Source: Candidatus Woesearchaeota archaeon
GTDB lineage: Archaea > Nanobdellota > Nanobdellia > SCGC-AAA011-G17 > JAGVXY01
DNA: 37,210 bases
Reading direction: 5' to 3'
Assembly (NCBI GenBank): GCA_018303545.1
Contig: JAGVXY010000012.1
Location: 1 to 37,210, forward strand
Shown: positions 24,214 to 33,951 of the stretch, piece after piece
Layout of the letters: the number at the start of each line of letters is the position of its first letter
Position numbering within the stretch: position 1 is the first letter of the stretch
The notes under the pieces: model-generated
What the model was told of the DNA's origin: nothing
The model's database searches: none
What the model saw: the letters and a program-made list of their open reading frames with translations, nothing else
Position numbers and translations under genes: made by a program

Positions 24214-25668
24214 GTGAATCCTGCTGCGAAATTATTGAAGTCCTTGAATTCAAAGCAGAGGGCGTATGTAAATTTAGATCTTAAAGCTCCAAAAAATGGA
24301 GAATACATGCTTGTAGTCTTTCATCTTATTCCAGGTGAAAAGCTGAATATTCTGCAAGCCGCAAGTGAAGTTGCGGCGGAATCATCTACTGGAACAAATT
24401 TTAAGGTAAGTACTGAGACTGCTTTTTCGAGAGAGCTTAATGCTTTAGTATATAATGTAGATTTAAAGAGAAATTTAATATGGGTTGCTTATCCTTGGAG
24501 AATTTTTGACCGTGGCGGAAATGTACAGAACATCTTGACCTTTGTTGTAGGGAATGTTTTGGGGATGAAAGAGATTTCTGCATTGAAAATGCTAGATGTC
24601 TGGTTTCCCACAGAGATGCTTGAACACTATGACGGACCTTCGTATACATTGGATGATATGAGAAAGTATTTGGGGGTTTATGGCAGGCCTATATTGGGTA
24701 CAATTATAAAACCCAAGATTGGTTTGACTGCTGCTGAATATGCTGAAGTATGTTATGATTTTTGGTCGGGAGGAGGAGATTTTGTCAAGAATGATGAGCC
24801 TCAAGCCAACCAGGATTTTTGCGATTATGAAAAGATGGTCAAGTTTGTTAAAAAAGCTATGGATAAGGCGGTTAAGGAGACAGGCCATAAGAAGGTTCAC
24901 TCTTTCAATGTTTCAGCATCGGATTTTGATGAGATGATTAGAAGGTGCGAACTAATAAGGAAAACAGGTTTTGAAAAGGGAAGTTATGCTTATCTAATAG
25001 ATGGGATAACTGCAGGATGGATGGCAGTGCAGACCTTGAGAAGAAAGTACCCTAATGTGTTTTTGCATTTTCATAGGGCTGCGCATGGTGCTTTTACCCG
25101 ACCTGAAAATCCTATTGGATTTTCGGTATTGGTTTTATCGAAATTTGCAAAATTGGCGGGAGCTTCAGGGATACATACAGGCACAGCTGGCGTTGGAAAG
25201 ATGAAAGGCTCACCTGATGAAGATATCACTGCAGCGAAGAATATTTTGCATTTAATATCTAAGGGACATTTCTTTGAACAGAGCTGGGCTCAGGTGCCCC
25301 AGAATGATGAACAAGTTTTGAAAATTGCAAAGGAAGATTATGCCAATCATGTGATATTGAATGATGATTCTTGGAGGGGTATGAAAAAATGTTGCCCGAT
25401 AATCTCCGGGGGTTTAAATCCCACTAAACTAAAATCTTTCATAGATATTATGGGGGAAGTTGATTTTATAACTACGATGGGAGCAGGTGTGCATGCGCAT
25501 CCTCGCGGGACTTATTATGGGGCTAAGGCTTTGATACAAGCTTGCGAGGCTTATAATAAAGGAATTAATATCAGGGCCTATGCAAAAAGCCACAAAGAAT
25601 TAGCGGAAGCGATAAACTTTTTTGAGAATAGAAAAGAAACAAAGGCATTGTCTAATGAGAGGAGTTAA
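24214..25668 (+). CDS. rbcL: Ribulose-bisphosphate carboxylase large chain, archaeal form III
   Basis: A 484-residue RuBisCO. Catalytic residues are all present: GTIIKPKIGL (Lys166 and Lys168), GGGDFVKNDEPQ with the carbamylated Lys192, Asp194 and Glu195, HFHRAAHGAFTR (His287), SGIHTGTAGVGKMKG (His321 and the loop 6 lysine) and IISGGLNP. The start is GTG. Its overall sequence fits archaeal form III, including DPANN-type versions, which turn ribulose-1,5-bisphosphate from AMP salvage into 3-phosphoglycerate. AMP phosphorylase and R15P isomerase are not in this window. Not a RuBisCO-like protein, since no catalytic residue is lost. Confidence 0.95.
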   Translation: MNPAAKLLKSLNSKQRAYVNLDLKAPKNGEYMLVVFHLIPGEKLNILQAASEVAAESSTGTNFKVSTETAFSRELNALVYNVDLKRNLIWVAYPWRIFDRGGNVQNILTFVVGNVLGMKEISALKMLDVWFPTEMLEHYDGPSYTLDDMRKYLGVYGRPILGTIIKPKIGLTAAEYAEVCYDFWSGGGDFVKNDEPQANQDFCDYEKMVKFVKKAMDKAVKETGHKKVHSFNVSASDFDEMIRRCELIRKTGFEKGSYAYLIDGITAGWMAVQTLRRKYPNVFLHFHRAAHGAFTRPENPIGFSVLVLSKFAKLAGASGIHTGTAGVGKMKGSPDEDITAAKNILHLISKGHFFEQSWAQVPQNDEQVLKIAKEDYANHVILNDDSWRGMKKCCPIISGGLNPTKLKSFIDIMGEVDFITTMGAGVHAHPRGTYYGAKALIQACEAYNKGINIRAYAKSHKELAEAINFFENRKETKALSNERS

Positions 25669-27036
25669 TTATCTTAAGTTTCTGCACGCAGAATCGTTTT
25701 CTATGTGGGGATTTATTTGGTGCATCCATCCCTGGTGATTATTAATGTCAGTATTATCATAATGTAAACGTTTCCATTCCCTGACCCAATTGACTTGTTC
25801 ATCTTGCCTGTAATTCCAGCTTAATCCAAAAAGACCCCCCAATAATTCATTATGGCTGTCTTTTTCGCCAACATAAACGTTTTTATAGACTGTTCCTTCT
25901 GGTGCAACTGTTGCTAATATGTAGAAGAACTGATAGCCATTAGTTGTGTAATGTCTTATTGTTGTTCCTGTGACTTCGTGGGTATTCCCGTTCGAATCTG
26001 TTTCTATGGTGGTGTAGCTTTCTGTTTCCCAATGACTGAATGTTTTTGATTTCTTGTCATGAGAAGAGACAAAAATGAAATACTGCTCATGCAATTCTTT
26101 GAAATAATTGTCTAAAGCCCTGATATTCTCATCTCCTAAATGAATAAATGAAATCGGTTCGTTCTGTTTCTGCAATAACTCTTTATAATCCGAGGTTAAG
26201 AATTTGCCATCGTGCTGCTCTGCCCTATACCAAGTAAGAGCATCATTCTTTTCTCTGACTTTCATGTAAGCAGAAAATGCGGCATCATACATCCTTCTTG
26301 CATTTGCAGATATTTTTGGAGTTTTGCCGAATTCTGCAATATGCGAAAATAATGGATTTATTCTGATGATATTTGCACCTAAACTATTGTTTAGTTCAGG
26401 AAGCAATTGACTAAGTTTTAATTCTAAATCCGGGTTTGCTATTGGAATCATGTCAATAAATTTTTTTGGTATAACCTTTACTTCTTCCATATTATCAGGA
26501 GTCAAAGGTTTTTTTAATCTAGCTTTTAGGTACCATTCATTATTTACTGTTGTGTCTCGGGCTTCGCGCTTTTCCTGGCAAATCCTTATGACTTTCGTAT
26601 CAAGATCGCCCTTTTCTTCTTTTGCAATTATTGAAGGGGTGATTCTTGTCTTAGATTTCAATCCAAATTTTGGGTCTAAGGTTTCACGCACAATATCGTA
26701 ATCTTTGCTTTGAAATTCATTTTTTGTTTCTTGCAATGTTTCCTTAATTTGAACTGTTTTTTTTAGAGTGTCTTCTAATTCAGCGTACAAAGGGGCAATC
26801 TCTTCAGGACCAGTCATTAAAAATTTATTATTTTCTATTATATTTACGGCGTTTGAATAGGTTTTTTTTAAAGTTTCTAGATCTTGTGATGTTGACTCAA
26901 TCAGAGTGTTTGCAGAATGTTTCTGATACGCTGTTTTCAGGTAAGGAAATGAGATTATGCCCCCTAAGGCAAACAATGCGGAAGTGACTAATGCAATCAA
27001 TTTTTTATTTGACTTTTTTTGTGAATAGCTGTACAT
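25669..27036 (-). CDS. Signal-anchored protein of unknown function
   Basis: A 455-residue protein. ATG 27036 is chosen over the upstream ATG 27072 because the latter lies on the TATA box. A positively charged start (MYSYSQKKSNKKL) precedes one membrane helix (about 14-34). A coiled-coil-like region (about 42-115) follows, then an alpha/beta domain with Trp-rich segments near the end (LTWYRAEQHD; LSWNYRQDEQVNWVREWKR). No family recognised. Most of the chain is predicted to be outside the cell. The gene is divergent from ileS. Confidence 0.75.
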   Translation of the reverse strand: MYSYSQKKSNKKLIALVTSALFALGGIISFPYLKTAYQKHSANTLIESTSQDLETLKKTYSNAVNIIENNKFLMTGPEEIAPLYAELEDTLKKTVQIKETLQETKNEFQSKDYDIVRETLDPKFGLKSKTRITPSIIAKEEKGDLDTKVIRICQEKREARDTTVNNEWYLKARLKKPLTPDNMEEVKVIPKKFIDMIPIANPDLELKLSQLLPELNNSLGANIIRINPLFSHIAEFGKTPKISANARRMYDAAFSAYMKVREKNDALTWYRAEQHDGKFLTSDYKELLQKQNEPISFIHLGDENIRALDNYFKELHEQYFIFVSSHDKKSKTFSHWETESYTTIETDSNGNTHEVTGTTIRHYTTNGYQFFYILATVAPEGTVYKNVYVGEKDSHNELLGGLFGLSWNYRQDEQVNWVREWKRLHYDNTDINNHQGWMHQINPHIENDSACRNLR

Positions 27037-27143
27037 TTTAACCCTTAATTTATAGGCTCTGTTTATAAACATTTCTTTTTTTTGAAATTAAGGCTGGTTC
27101 CAGGAAAACATTTATATATCAACTGTATTCTTAAAAAACTAAT
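27037..27143. promoter_or_regulatory. Divergent leaderless promoters
   Basis: GTTTATAAAC (27061-27070) lies 25-34 bases before the minus-strand ATG 27036. TTTATATATC (27111-27120) lies 24-33 bases before the ileS ATG. Neither gene has a Shine-Dalgarno. Confidence 0.55.
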
Positions 27144-30035
27144 ATGTATGATTTTAAGCTAATAGAGAAGGAGATGCTTGCGCATTGGAAAAAAATAAAA
27201 CTTCTTGAGAAATTGGAAAAGAAAAATAAAAATGGCACACCCTATTTTCTTCTTGATGGTCCACCTTATGCAAACAACATGCCCCATGTAGGGCACATAA
27301 GAAATACAGTCTATAAAGATTTGAATTTAAGAATTGCTTTTATGAAAGGTCAAAATGTTCTTTTTCAGCCAGGTTTTGACACACATGGGTTACCTGTTGA
27401 AAATATGGTTGAAAAGAATTTTAAAATGCATTCAAAGAAAGATATTCAGAAATTAGGGGTTAAAAAATTCTGTGAAGAATGCAAAAAATGGGCTGCAACA
27501 TATAAAGATTTGTGGATGGAAGTTTATGATAAATTAGGATCATGGTATTCATGGAAAGAACCTTATCTAACCTATGATAATTCTTATGTTGAATCCGGAT
27601 GGTGGACATTCAAACAACTCTGGGATAAAAATTTAGTTTATGAGGGTCAGAGACCTGTGTTTTGGTGCCCTAGTTGTGAAACCGCTTTGGCAGGTTATGA
27701 AGTCACTGATTCTTACACCCAATTGAAGGACCCATGCATATTTATAAAGTTTAAATTAAAGGGAAAAGAAGAATATTTAGTTGTTTTTACAACAACCCCT
27801 TGGACATTGATTGCCAATGTAGCTATTGCTGTAAATCCCGATGAAGAGTATGTAAAAATTGAAACTGCAAAAGGGGTTTTAATATTAGCTGAAAAGAGAT
27901 TACAATTATTGGTAGGATTGGAAATTGGATATAAGATACTTGAAAGATTCAAGGGCAAGGCAATGGATGGATGGGCTTATGAACCCCTAATTGATGTGCC
28001 ACAGCAGAAAGAACTGCAAAAAAATCCAAATGCCTTGAAGGTATACCTCTCTATTCCAATATTAAAAGAAAGAATACCTTCTAAGTTAGCGGTAAAAAAA
28101 GAAGGCGTTGAATCAGGGGATATATTTGAAGATTTTGTAAATGTTAATGAAGGGACAGGATTAGTGCATACTGCCCCAGGGCACGGGAAGACTGATAATG
28201 AAATTGGAAAACATTATAATTTGCCCGATCCTTCACCGTTGGATGATTCCTGTAAGTATACTGCGCTTGCAGGTCAGTTTGAAGGAATTTTTGTAAAAGA
28301 TGCAGATGCTAAAATAATAGAATTACTTGAAGAGCAGGGAAAACTATTACATTCTGAAACTGTAGAACATAAATATCCTGTATGCTGGAGATGCAAAAAA
28401 CCATTGATATTCAGAATGAGCAAACAATGGTTCTTGAAAGTTGATCCTATAAGAAAGAAAATGCTTGCCGGCAATCAAAACGTAACATGGCTTCCAGAAT
28501 ATGCGGGTGAAAGATTCGCTGCTTGGGTTGCTAATGCTGATGATTGGAATGTTTCTCGGCAGAGATATTGGGGAATACCTATGCCTATTTGGAAATGCAA
28601 CTGCGGGGAGATTAGAGTAATTGAATCAATGAAAGAACTGCAAGCCAGTGCAACCAATAAAATTCCTAAGGATTTTGACCTTCATACAGCTGCAGATATT
28701 AAAATTAAATGTAAATGCAAAAAAGAAATGGAAAAAATAAATGATATTTTTGATGTATGGTTTGATTCTGGAATTGCCCCATGGGCTTCATTAGGTTATC
28801 CATTTGCGAATAAAAAAGAATTTGAAGGACATTTCCCGGTTTCGAGAATTAATGAATCTCAGGATCAAATAAGAGGATGGTTCTATAGCCTTATGTTTTG
28901 CGGTATTGCGACGTTTGATAAAGTTCCTTACAAAGAAGTTTCTATGCCTGGATGGGTTTTAGATGAAAAAGGAGAAAAGATGAGTAAGAGTTTGGGTAAT
29001 GTTGTTTGGGCCAAAGAAGGGATGGAAGAAATGGGCGCTGATAATCTAAGATTCTACTATATGTGGGACATTGCCCCTTATGATACTCAGAAATTCAAGG
29101 CAGACAATGTTAAAAAAGAGGTCTACAAAATATTTAATATTTTATTAAACATCAATACTTACTTGCTGAATCAGGCTGAAAAAATTAATGAAGTTAAAGT
29201 GAAAGAAGTTGAGGACAAATGGCTGCTTTCCAAATTAAATTCTTTTGTAAAAGTATATACTGGTGCCTTGGATAATTTTGAATATCATATAGCCGGAAGA
29301 GCATTTGAAGATTTTGTGATAAATAAAATGAGCCGGGGATATATTCAGCTAATAAGAGAGAGAGTTGATGAAAAAGATGGGGCTGTTTTCTTTGTTTTAG
29401 AAAAATGTTTAAAAACTACTTTGGCCTTACTTGCGCCTGTTGCGCCATTTATTGCAGATAAAACTTTTTTGGAACTTAAAGAGAAATTTAAATATAAAGA
29501 AGATAGCGTACATTTGCTTGAATGGCCTTCTGCTGACAAAAAGATAATTGATTTAGAGCTTGAAAAGGCATTTGATATTTTTAATGATATCTTGCAAAAA
29601 GGACTGGCCGCAAGAGAAGAATTAAAAATGGGAATAAGGTGGCCATTGAAGTCCGCAAAAATTTCTGTGCCGGAAGTTGGAGATATCTTGAAATTTGAGG
29701 AATTGATAAAAAAACAGCTGAATGTTAAGAATGTTAGCATAATTAAAGGCGAAGTATTTGTTGAATATGATACTAAAGCAGATGAAGAGCTTGAAAGAGA
29801 AGGATTTGCAAGAGAAGTGATGAGAAGAGTGCAAATGATGAGAAAATCTGAAAAACTAAAGTCCGAAGATGAAATAAAACTTAGCCTCGCTTCTGAATAC
29901 GATTTGTCAAAATGGAAAAAAGAAATTGCAAAGAAAGTTGGAGCTTCTGAGATATTCTTTGAAGACAAAGGATATGATAAGAAAATTATAGAGACAATAA
30001 AAGGCAAAACTTTTGTTATTGGATTTGTAAAATAA
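27144..30035 (+). CDS. ileS: Isoleucyl-tRNA synthetase
   Basis: A 963-residue class I synthetase. The HIGH motif is HVGH (48-51) in GPPYANNMPHVGH, and KMSKS is at 612-616. The CP1 editing domain carries TTPWTLIANVAIAV and the DTHGLPVE region. Two CxxC pairs (WCPSCETA near 170-180 and a second set, CWRCKKP, near 416) are present. The C-terminal anticodon-binding helical domain is complete. The order of motifs and residues matches Ile rather than Val or Leu enzymes (from family memory). Length is usual for archaeal IleRS. Confidence 0.96.
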   Translation: MYDFKLIEKEMLAHWKKIKLLEKLEKKNKNGTPYFLLDGPPYANNMPHVGHIRNTVYKDLNLRIAFMKGQNVLFQPGFDTHGLPVENMVEKNFKMHSKKDIQKLGVKKFCEECKKWAATYKDLWMEVYDKLGSWYSWKEPYLTYDNSYVESGWWTFKQLWDKNLVYEGQRPVFWCPSCETALAGYEVTDSYTQLKDPCIFIKFKLKGKEEYLVVFTTTPWTLIANVAIAVNPDEEYVKIETAKGVLILAEKRLQLLVGLEIGYKILERFKGKAMDGWAYEPLIDVPQQKELQKNPNALKVYLSIPILKERIPSKLAVKKEGVESGDIFEDFVNVNEGTGLVHTAPGHGKTDNEIGKHYNLPDPSPLDDSCKYTALAGQFEGIFVKDADAKIIELLEEQGKLLHSETVEHKYPVCWRCKKPLIFRMSKQWFLKVDPIRKKMLAGNQNVTWLPEYAGERFAAWVANADDWNVSRQRYWGIPMPIWKCNCGEIRVIESMKELQASATNKIPKDFDLHTAADIKIKCKCKKEMEKINDIFDVWFDSGIAPWASLGYPFANKKEFEGHFPVSRINESQDQIRGWFYSLMFCGIATFDKVPYKEVSMPGWVLDEKGEKMSKSLGNVVWAKEGMEEMGADNLRFYYMWDIAPYDTQKFKADNVKKEVYKIFNILLNINTYLLNQAEKINEVKVKEVEDKWLLSKLNSFVKVYTGALDNFEYHIAGRAFEDFVINKMSRGYIQLIRERVDEKDGAVFFVLEKCLKTTLALLAPVAPFIADKTFLELKEKFKYKEDSVHLLEWPSADKKIIDLELEKAFDIFNDILQKGLAAREELKMGIRWPLKSAKISVPEVGDILKFEELIKKQLNVKNVSIIKGEVFVEYDTKADEELEREGFAREVMRRVQMMRKSEKLKSEDEIKLSLASEYDLSKWKKEIAKKVGASEIFFEDKGYDKKIIETIKGKTFVIGFVK

Positions 30036-30123
30036 TTAAATTTGTTCTAAACTGGACTTAAAATCACTTAGGTTATTTAAACTTGAAAGATATACTCTAT
30101 GTTAAGCTTTTGAGAATAAAAAC

Positions 30124-31413
30124 ATGAAGAACAAAAACTCAAGCTGGCAAAAATCATTAATGCTGGGGTCTGCTGTATTTCTTTTCGCATATGGCCTTGT
30201 TTCTTCTGTGCCCGTAATGATAGATTATGCAAGGAATTTATCTCATAGGCCTGAAACCACGGCTCAAAGCAAACCTACAAATAAGATCGGAAAAACAAAT
30301 ATTGAAAAACAACCAAGTCATGGCTATGCTTTTCCAGACAAAATTAAAAGTTCAAATTTAGAAAAAAAAGTTGATGATTATAGTTCTTTGCAGCCCCTTA
30401 AATCAATTGAAAAAAATAAAATTAATTATAGTTCTTTTGATACTGATGATTTTGAATCAATGGGGCAATTTGTGGGCCAAGATTATGAAGAATTTAAGAA
30501 AAAAATTGAAAACTTAATTAATAATTGTGATATGATTGGTGCAATAAACTTTGCAGGGGATATTGATAAGAAACAAGTAGAATTTATTATTAAAAATGCA
30601 TTGGATGAAATTAGCCCCGAACAGCTTAATTTTTGCATTGAAGGGCAGTCATTGGCTCGAGGGGGCCTGATCCATGGAGATTTAAGTTTGTTTAACCGAA
30701 CAATAAGGGCAATGTATAACTATGATTTAGATTTATTGAATATTTATATTAATGCGATTGATGAAAAATTATGCATTAGTGTCGAATCTTCTTCAAGATA
30801 CTTTATGAATATAATGATAAATGACCCTGAATTTGACGAGATAACTGCAAAAAAATATATTCATTTATATGCTACGCTCTATAACCCGGGATTTGATGAA
30901 AAAGAAAATTTTTTGAGACTTATTACCAATTATAATCTTAAATACGATAAAAATATTTCTTTAGGGGACATTGCTAGGGAAATTATATTGCCTGTTGATG
31001 AGATTATGTCTTATTACCTTGATTTTGATAAAGATTATGAATCTGCATTTCTATTTGTGGATGATATGGTCTATGGTTCTTTCGATGCTTCAATATACAC
31101 TTCTGAAAAATTTTCCCTTTTGGAAAAAGCATTGGTTGAAAGTAAAGATGAATATTTTGCTTATGCAATAATTGAATCTGCTATGCGCGCGGAGGCGCTA
31201 GAAATTAGATCAAAACTTAAAAATGGAAATTTAGGTATAGAAGATTATTGCGAAACTGTTGAAAGACTCATTTCTATCGAAAATGAATTCAAATATCGTA
31301 ATTTTGAATCGCCGATTGAACAAGAGTTTTTGGTTCAAAAAAGAGAAGATTGCAATTCTTTTTGGTCCGAAAGAGACGAGGACATAGTTCTTTTGAATAA
31401 CAATATTTATTAA
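30124..31413 (+). CDS. Signal-anchored helical protein of unknown function
   Basis: A 429-residue protein with a basic start, one N-terminal membrane helix (about 10-30, SLMLGSAVFLFAYGLVSS) and a low-complexity polar linker (about 35-115). The rest (about 125-420) is acidic and predicted helical, with few cysteines; the spacing of hydrophobic residues might suit helical repeats, but no repeat is obvious. No family recognised. It lies between ileS and a Dus gene, with a 23-base gap to the latter. The bulk is likely outside the cell. Confidence 0.75.
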   Translation: MKNKNSSWQKSLMLGSAVFLFAYGLVSSVPVMIDYARNLSHRPETTAQSKPTNKIGKTNIEKQPSHGYAFPDKIKSSNLEKKVDDYSSLQPLKSIEKNKINYSSFDTDDFESMGQFVGQDYEEFKKKIENLINNCDMIGAINFAGDIDKKQVEFIIKNALDEISPEQLNFCIEGQSLARGGLIHGDLSLFNRTIRAMYNYDLDLLNIYINAIDEKLCISVESSSRYFMNIMINDPEFDEITAKKYIHLYATLYNPGFDEKENFLRLITNYNLKYDKNISLGDIAREIILPVDEIMSYYLDFDKDYESAFLFVDDMVYGSFDASIYTSEKFSLLEKALVESKDEYFAYAIIESAMRAEALEIRSKLKNGNLGIEDYCETVERLISIENEFKYRNFESPIEQEFLVQKREDCNSFWSERDEDIVLLNNNIY

Positions 31414-31436
31414 TAAAATTTATTATCTCTCTTGTA

Positions 31437-32342
31437 ATGAAGATTGGAAATGTTAAAATTGAAGGAAAATATGTTTTAGCCCCAATAGCCGACATTACTG
31501 ATGTAGCCTATCGAGTTTTATGCCGAAGATATGGTGCTTCTTTAGTATTTTCTGAAATGGTTTCTATTAATGCTCTGATAAGGAATAATAAGGCTACATT
31601 AAAACTTACCAAAATAGCAGAAGAAGAAAGGCCTGTGGCAATACAATTATTCGGCACTAAATTAGAATATTTTGCAAAAGCAGTGAAATTATTGGATTCT
31701 GATATAATTGATCTGAATCTTGGCTGCCCTGCAACAAATATATTAAAACAAGGGGCTGGAGGCGCATTGCTTATTAGGCCTGGCAAAATTAAAGAAATCA
31801 TTGAAACCTTAGTTAAAAATACAGACAAGCCTGTAACAGTTAAAATGAGGTCTGGAATGAAAAAAGTGAACGCTGTTGAAATTGCCCGAATTGCAGAAGA
31901 AGCAGGAGCCTCAGCGATAACATTACATCCCCGATTGGTTGTACAGGGCTATTCTGGGAAAGCAGACTGGTCTTTAATAAAGGAAGTTAAAGAGAATGTT
32001 TCTATACCTGTGATTGGGAACGGGGATGTTGTTGATAGGGCCAGCGCCGAAAAGATGTTGAAAGAGACTAAATGTGATTTAGTAATGATTGGTAGGGCTG
32101 CAATAGGGGATCCTTCGATATTTTCTAGACTAGTTAATGAAAAGGAAAAACCCAGTTACGAAGAGAATATCAAATTGCTTTTTGATTATTATGAGCTTGC
32201 TAAACAATATAGAGTGTATAATTTCGATGCTTTTAAACGAAGGGCTATGGATTTTACTAAGAGTTACCCTAATTCTACTAGGACAAGGCTTAAAATGGCC
32301 AAATTAGGAACAATTGAACAAATTAAAGAAATATTAGTGTAA
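31437..32342 (+). CDS. dus: tRNA-dihydrouridine synthase
   Basis: A 301-residue flavoenzyme that reduces uridines in tRNA. A TIM barrel begins VLAPIADITDVAYRVLCRR (FMN-binding, about 13-31). Further motifs: QLFGTK (70-75), LNLGCP with Cys97 (the family's catalytic cysteine loop), VKMRSG (Lys136) and VIGNGDV. A short C-terminal helical domain completes it. Only one Dus gene is in this window, so site specificity is open. Confidence 0.95.
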   Translation: MKIGNVKIEGKYVLAPIADITDVAYRVLCRRYGASLVFSEMVSINALIRNNKATLKLTKIAEEERPVAIQLFGTKLEYFAKAVKLLDSDIIDLNLGCPATNILKQGAGGALLIRPGKIKEIIETLVKNTDKPVTVKMRSGMKKVNAVEIARIAEEAGASAITLHPRLVVQGYSGKADWSLIKEVKENVSIPVIGNGDVVDRASAEKMLKETKCDLVMIGRAAIGDPSIFSRLVNEKEKPSYEENIKLLFDYYELAKQYRVYNFDAFKRRAMDFTKSYPNSTRTRLKMAKLGTIEQIKEILV

Positions 32343-32373
32343 CTTTTTAGGGGTTATGCTTTTTTTGGCTCAC

Positions 32374-32422
32374 ATTTATAAACTTTTTGTCCTTATTTAT
32401 AAGATATATAAACGCCGGAGGA
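32374..32422 (+). promoter_or_regulatory. Promoter and ribosome site of the TBP gene
   Basis: TTTATAAACT at 32374-32383 is a good TATA box, with further TATA-like sequences at 32394-32411. GGAGGA at 32417-32422 is six bases before ATG 32429. TBP could bind its own promoter, but that is general inference. Confidence 0.5.
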
Positions 32423-32428
32423 ATAAAA

Positions 32429-33013
32429 ATGGTCGTGAAGAAAAAAGTCGAAATATCCGCGAATGGCCCTATTGCAAAGCCAATGACAGTTCAGAATATT
32501 GTTGCAACAACCTCTTTGGAAAGAGACATATCGTTGATAAAGCTGGCTGAGACACTGCCGAATACAGAGTATAATCCTGAGCAGTTTCCTGGTTTAGTCA
32601 TGAGAATTAAAGAGCCTAAATCTTCTGCATTGATATTTAGCTCTGGAAAAGTTGTATGCACTGGAGCAAAGTCCCTTGAGAAGGTAGGCGATGCTATCAA
32701 AGAGATTATAAAAAATGTTGAAAAGATAGGCGTAAAAATTAATATAAAACCAGAAATCACTGTACAAAATATTGTCGCCTCTGGTGATGTTGGATTAGCT
32801 TTAAATCTGAATAAACTTGCAATACAATTGGAAAATACAGAATATGAACCCGAACAGTTTCCCGGCCTGGTCTATAAGTTGGCAGGTACAAAAGCGACGT
32901 TTTTGTTATTTGGAAACGGAAAAATTGTATGCACTGGAACCAGAAGCGAGCAATTGCTAAAAGAAGCAGTAGAAAAGCTTGTTGAGAACTTGAAACATAC
33001 TTCCAATAAATAA
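32429..33013 (+). CDS. tbp: TATA-box-binding protein
   Basis: A 194-residue archaeal TBP made of two similar halves, each with a TVQNIVA start (about 20-26 and 112-118) and an EQFPGLV segment, and a KVVCTGA or KIVCTGT DNA-contact strand. This twofold repeat gives the saddle shape that bends TATA DNA and recruits TFB. A short basic/hydrophobic N-tail precedes the first half. The start at 32429 is fixed by its ribosome site; an open frame reaches back to 32387. It is followed by trmY. Confidence 0.97.
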   Translation: MVVKKKVEISANGPIAKPMTVQNIVATTSLERDISLIKLAETLPNTEYNPEQFPGLVMRIKEPKSSALIFSSGKVVCTGAKSLEKVGDAIKEIIKNVEKIGVKINIKPEITVQNIVASGDVGLALNLNKLAIQLENTEYEPEQFPGLVYKLAGTKATFLLFGNGKIVCTGTRSEQLLKEAVEKLVENLKHTSNK

Positions 33014-33025
33014 TTTTTTTATATT

Positions 33026-33604
33026 ATGAGAGAATTTATTCTTAGGGCCCTGAAAGCAAAAACTAAAGGATTTAATGTAAATGATTTAGTGAATGCCGGA
33101 AGGATGGATATTGTTGCAAGATGCGTTTCTAATGCGTTATTTGTTGCAGGGGATGTTAGGAAAGATGTGGTCTTTCATGCAGTGCTCGAAGGTGCGGATG
33201 ATCCTCCAAGAACTATAACCTTTATCGGTGCTGAAGTGAGGGGTTTGGATTATGATGAGAAATCAATTGCTTGTAAAATAAATGAAGCTTTGGTTAAAGG
33301 AAAACAACTTAAACGCGAAGAATTCTTGGTTTTAGAGCCAGGAATAAAAATTTCTAAATTAAGTTTTGAATCTTTAATTCGGGAAAGAAAAAATGTTTTT
33401 TATTTGCATTCTAAAGGGGAGAAAATTTCTGATTTTAAATTTTCTGAAAATGTTGTTTTTGTCTTTGGGGACTATATTGGGATGCCTCGAAAGACTGAAG
33501 GACTTTTGGATAGAATAGGGGCTATAAGGATCTCTTTGGGTAAGAAAGAATTATTTGCGGCTTCTTGCGTTACGATAGTGAATTATGAATTAGATTTACA
33601 TTAA
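33026..33604 (+). CDS. trmY: tRNA (pseudouridine54-N1)-methyltransferase TrmY
   Basis: A 192-residue SPOUT-family protein matching archaeal TrmY (former DUF358), which makes m1-pseudouridine at tRNA position 54. Motifs: AGRMDIVARCVSNALFVAG (24-42), DDPPRTITFIG near 58-68, the GDYIGMP segment near 149-155 that fits the SAM-binding knot, and LFAASCVTIVNYELD at the end. Length is normal. It is 12 bases from tbp, so the two may share a transcript. Confidence 0.9.
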   Translation: MREFILRALKAKTKGFNVNDLVNAGRMDIVARCVSNALFVAGDVRKDVVFHAVLEGADDPPRTITFIGAEVRGLDYDEKSIACKINEALVKGKQLKREEFLVLEPGIKISKLSFESLIRERKNVFYLHSKGEKISDFKFSENVVFVFGDYIGMPRKTEGLLDRIGAIRISLGKKELFAASCVTIVNYELDLH

Positions 33605-33678
33605 GAAAATTTACTGTAAAAAATTCTGATTGTTGAAATTAAGCTGAAAAAATAGGATGTATGACCCATTAGATTTAA

Positions 33679-33951
33679 CTATAACCCAAAGGCATCTTGA
33701 AATTCTTTCATTTTTCTAAATTCGCTTAAGAAAACTACTCCTTTTTCGGTTATTATAAGGTATTTTGAAGGGCCTTTCTGGATTTCAGAAACCATCTCCT
33801 TAGAAACTAATTCATCTAAATATGTATTTAAAAGTTTATGAGAAAGATTAGCTTTATACATCAAATGAGTGGGTTTGATTTTTCCTCCTTTATTTTGTAT
33901 GGATATGAGCATATCGCCGATTATATCCATTTTTGTTCTGCGCATGTTCAT
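33679..33951 (-). CDS. Winged-helix transcription regulator
   Basis: A 90-residue archaeal wHTH: RTKMDIIGDMLISIQNKGG, then the recognition helix region ANLSHKLLNTYLDELVSK, then a wing (PSKYLIITEKGVVFL). The type is the small archaeal regulators with a GGKI-linked first helix. Its ATG shares four bases with the end of the upstream 7TM gene (33948-33951), so it is translationally coupled to it. Likely a DNA-binding output for the membrane partner. Confidence 0.88.
   Translation of the reverse strand: MNMRRTKMDIIGDMLISIQNKGGKIKPTHLMYKANLSHKLLNTYLDELVSKEMVSEIQKGPSKYLIITEKGVVFLSEFRKMKEFQDAFGL

Noticed and set aside
24214-25668. RuBisCO-like protein (form IV)
   Set aside because: All catalytic lysines, the carbamylation motif and loop 6 residues are retained.
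29345-30007. A 220-codon open frame on the minus strand
   Set aside because: It lies wholly inside ileS, opposite a clearly conserved C-terminal domain, and its sequence is Ser/Phe-rich as expected of an antisense shadow.
32356-32550. Plus-strand frame of 64 codons at the start of tbp
   Set aside because: It overlaps the real tbp coding sequence in another frame and has no ribosome site.
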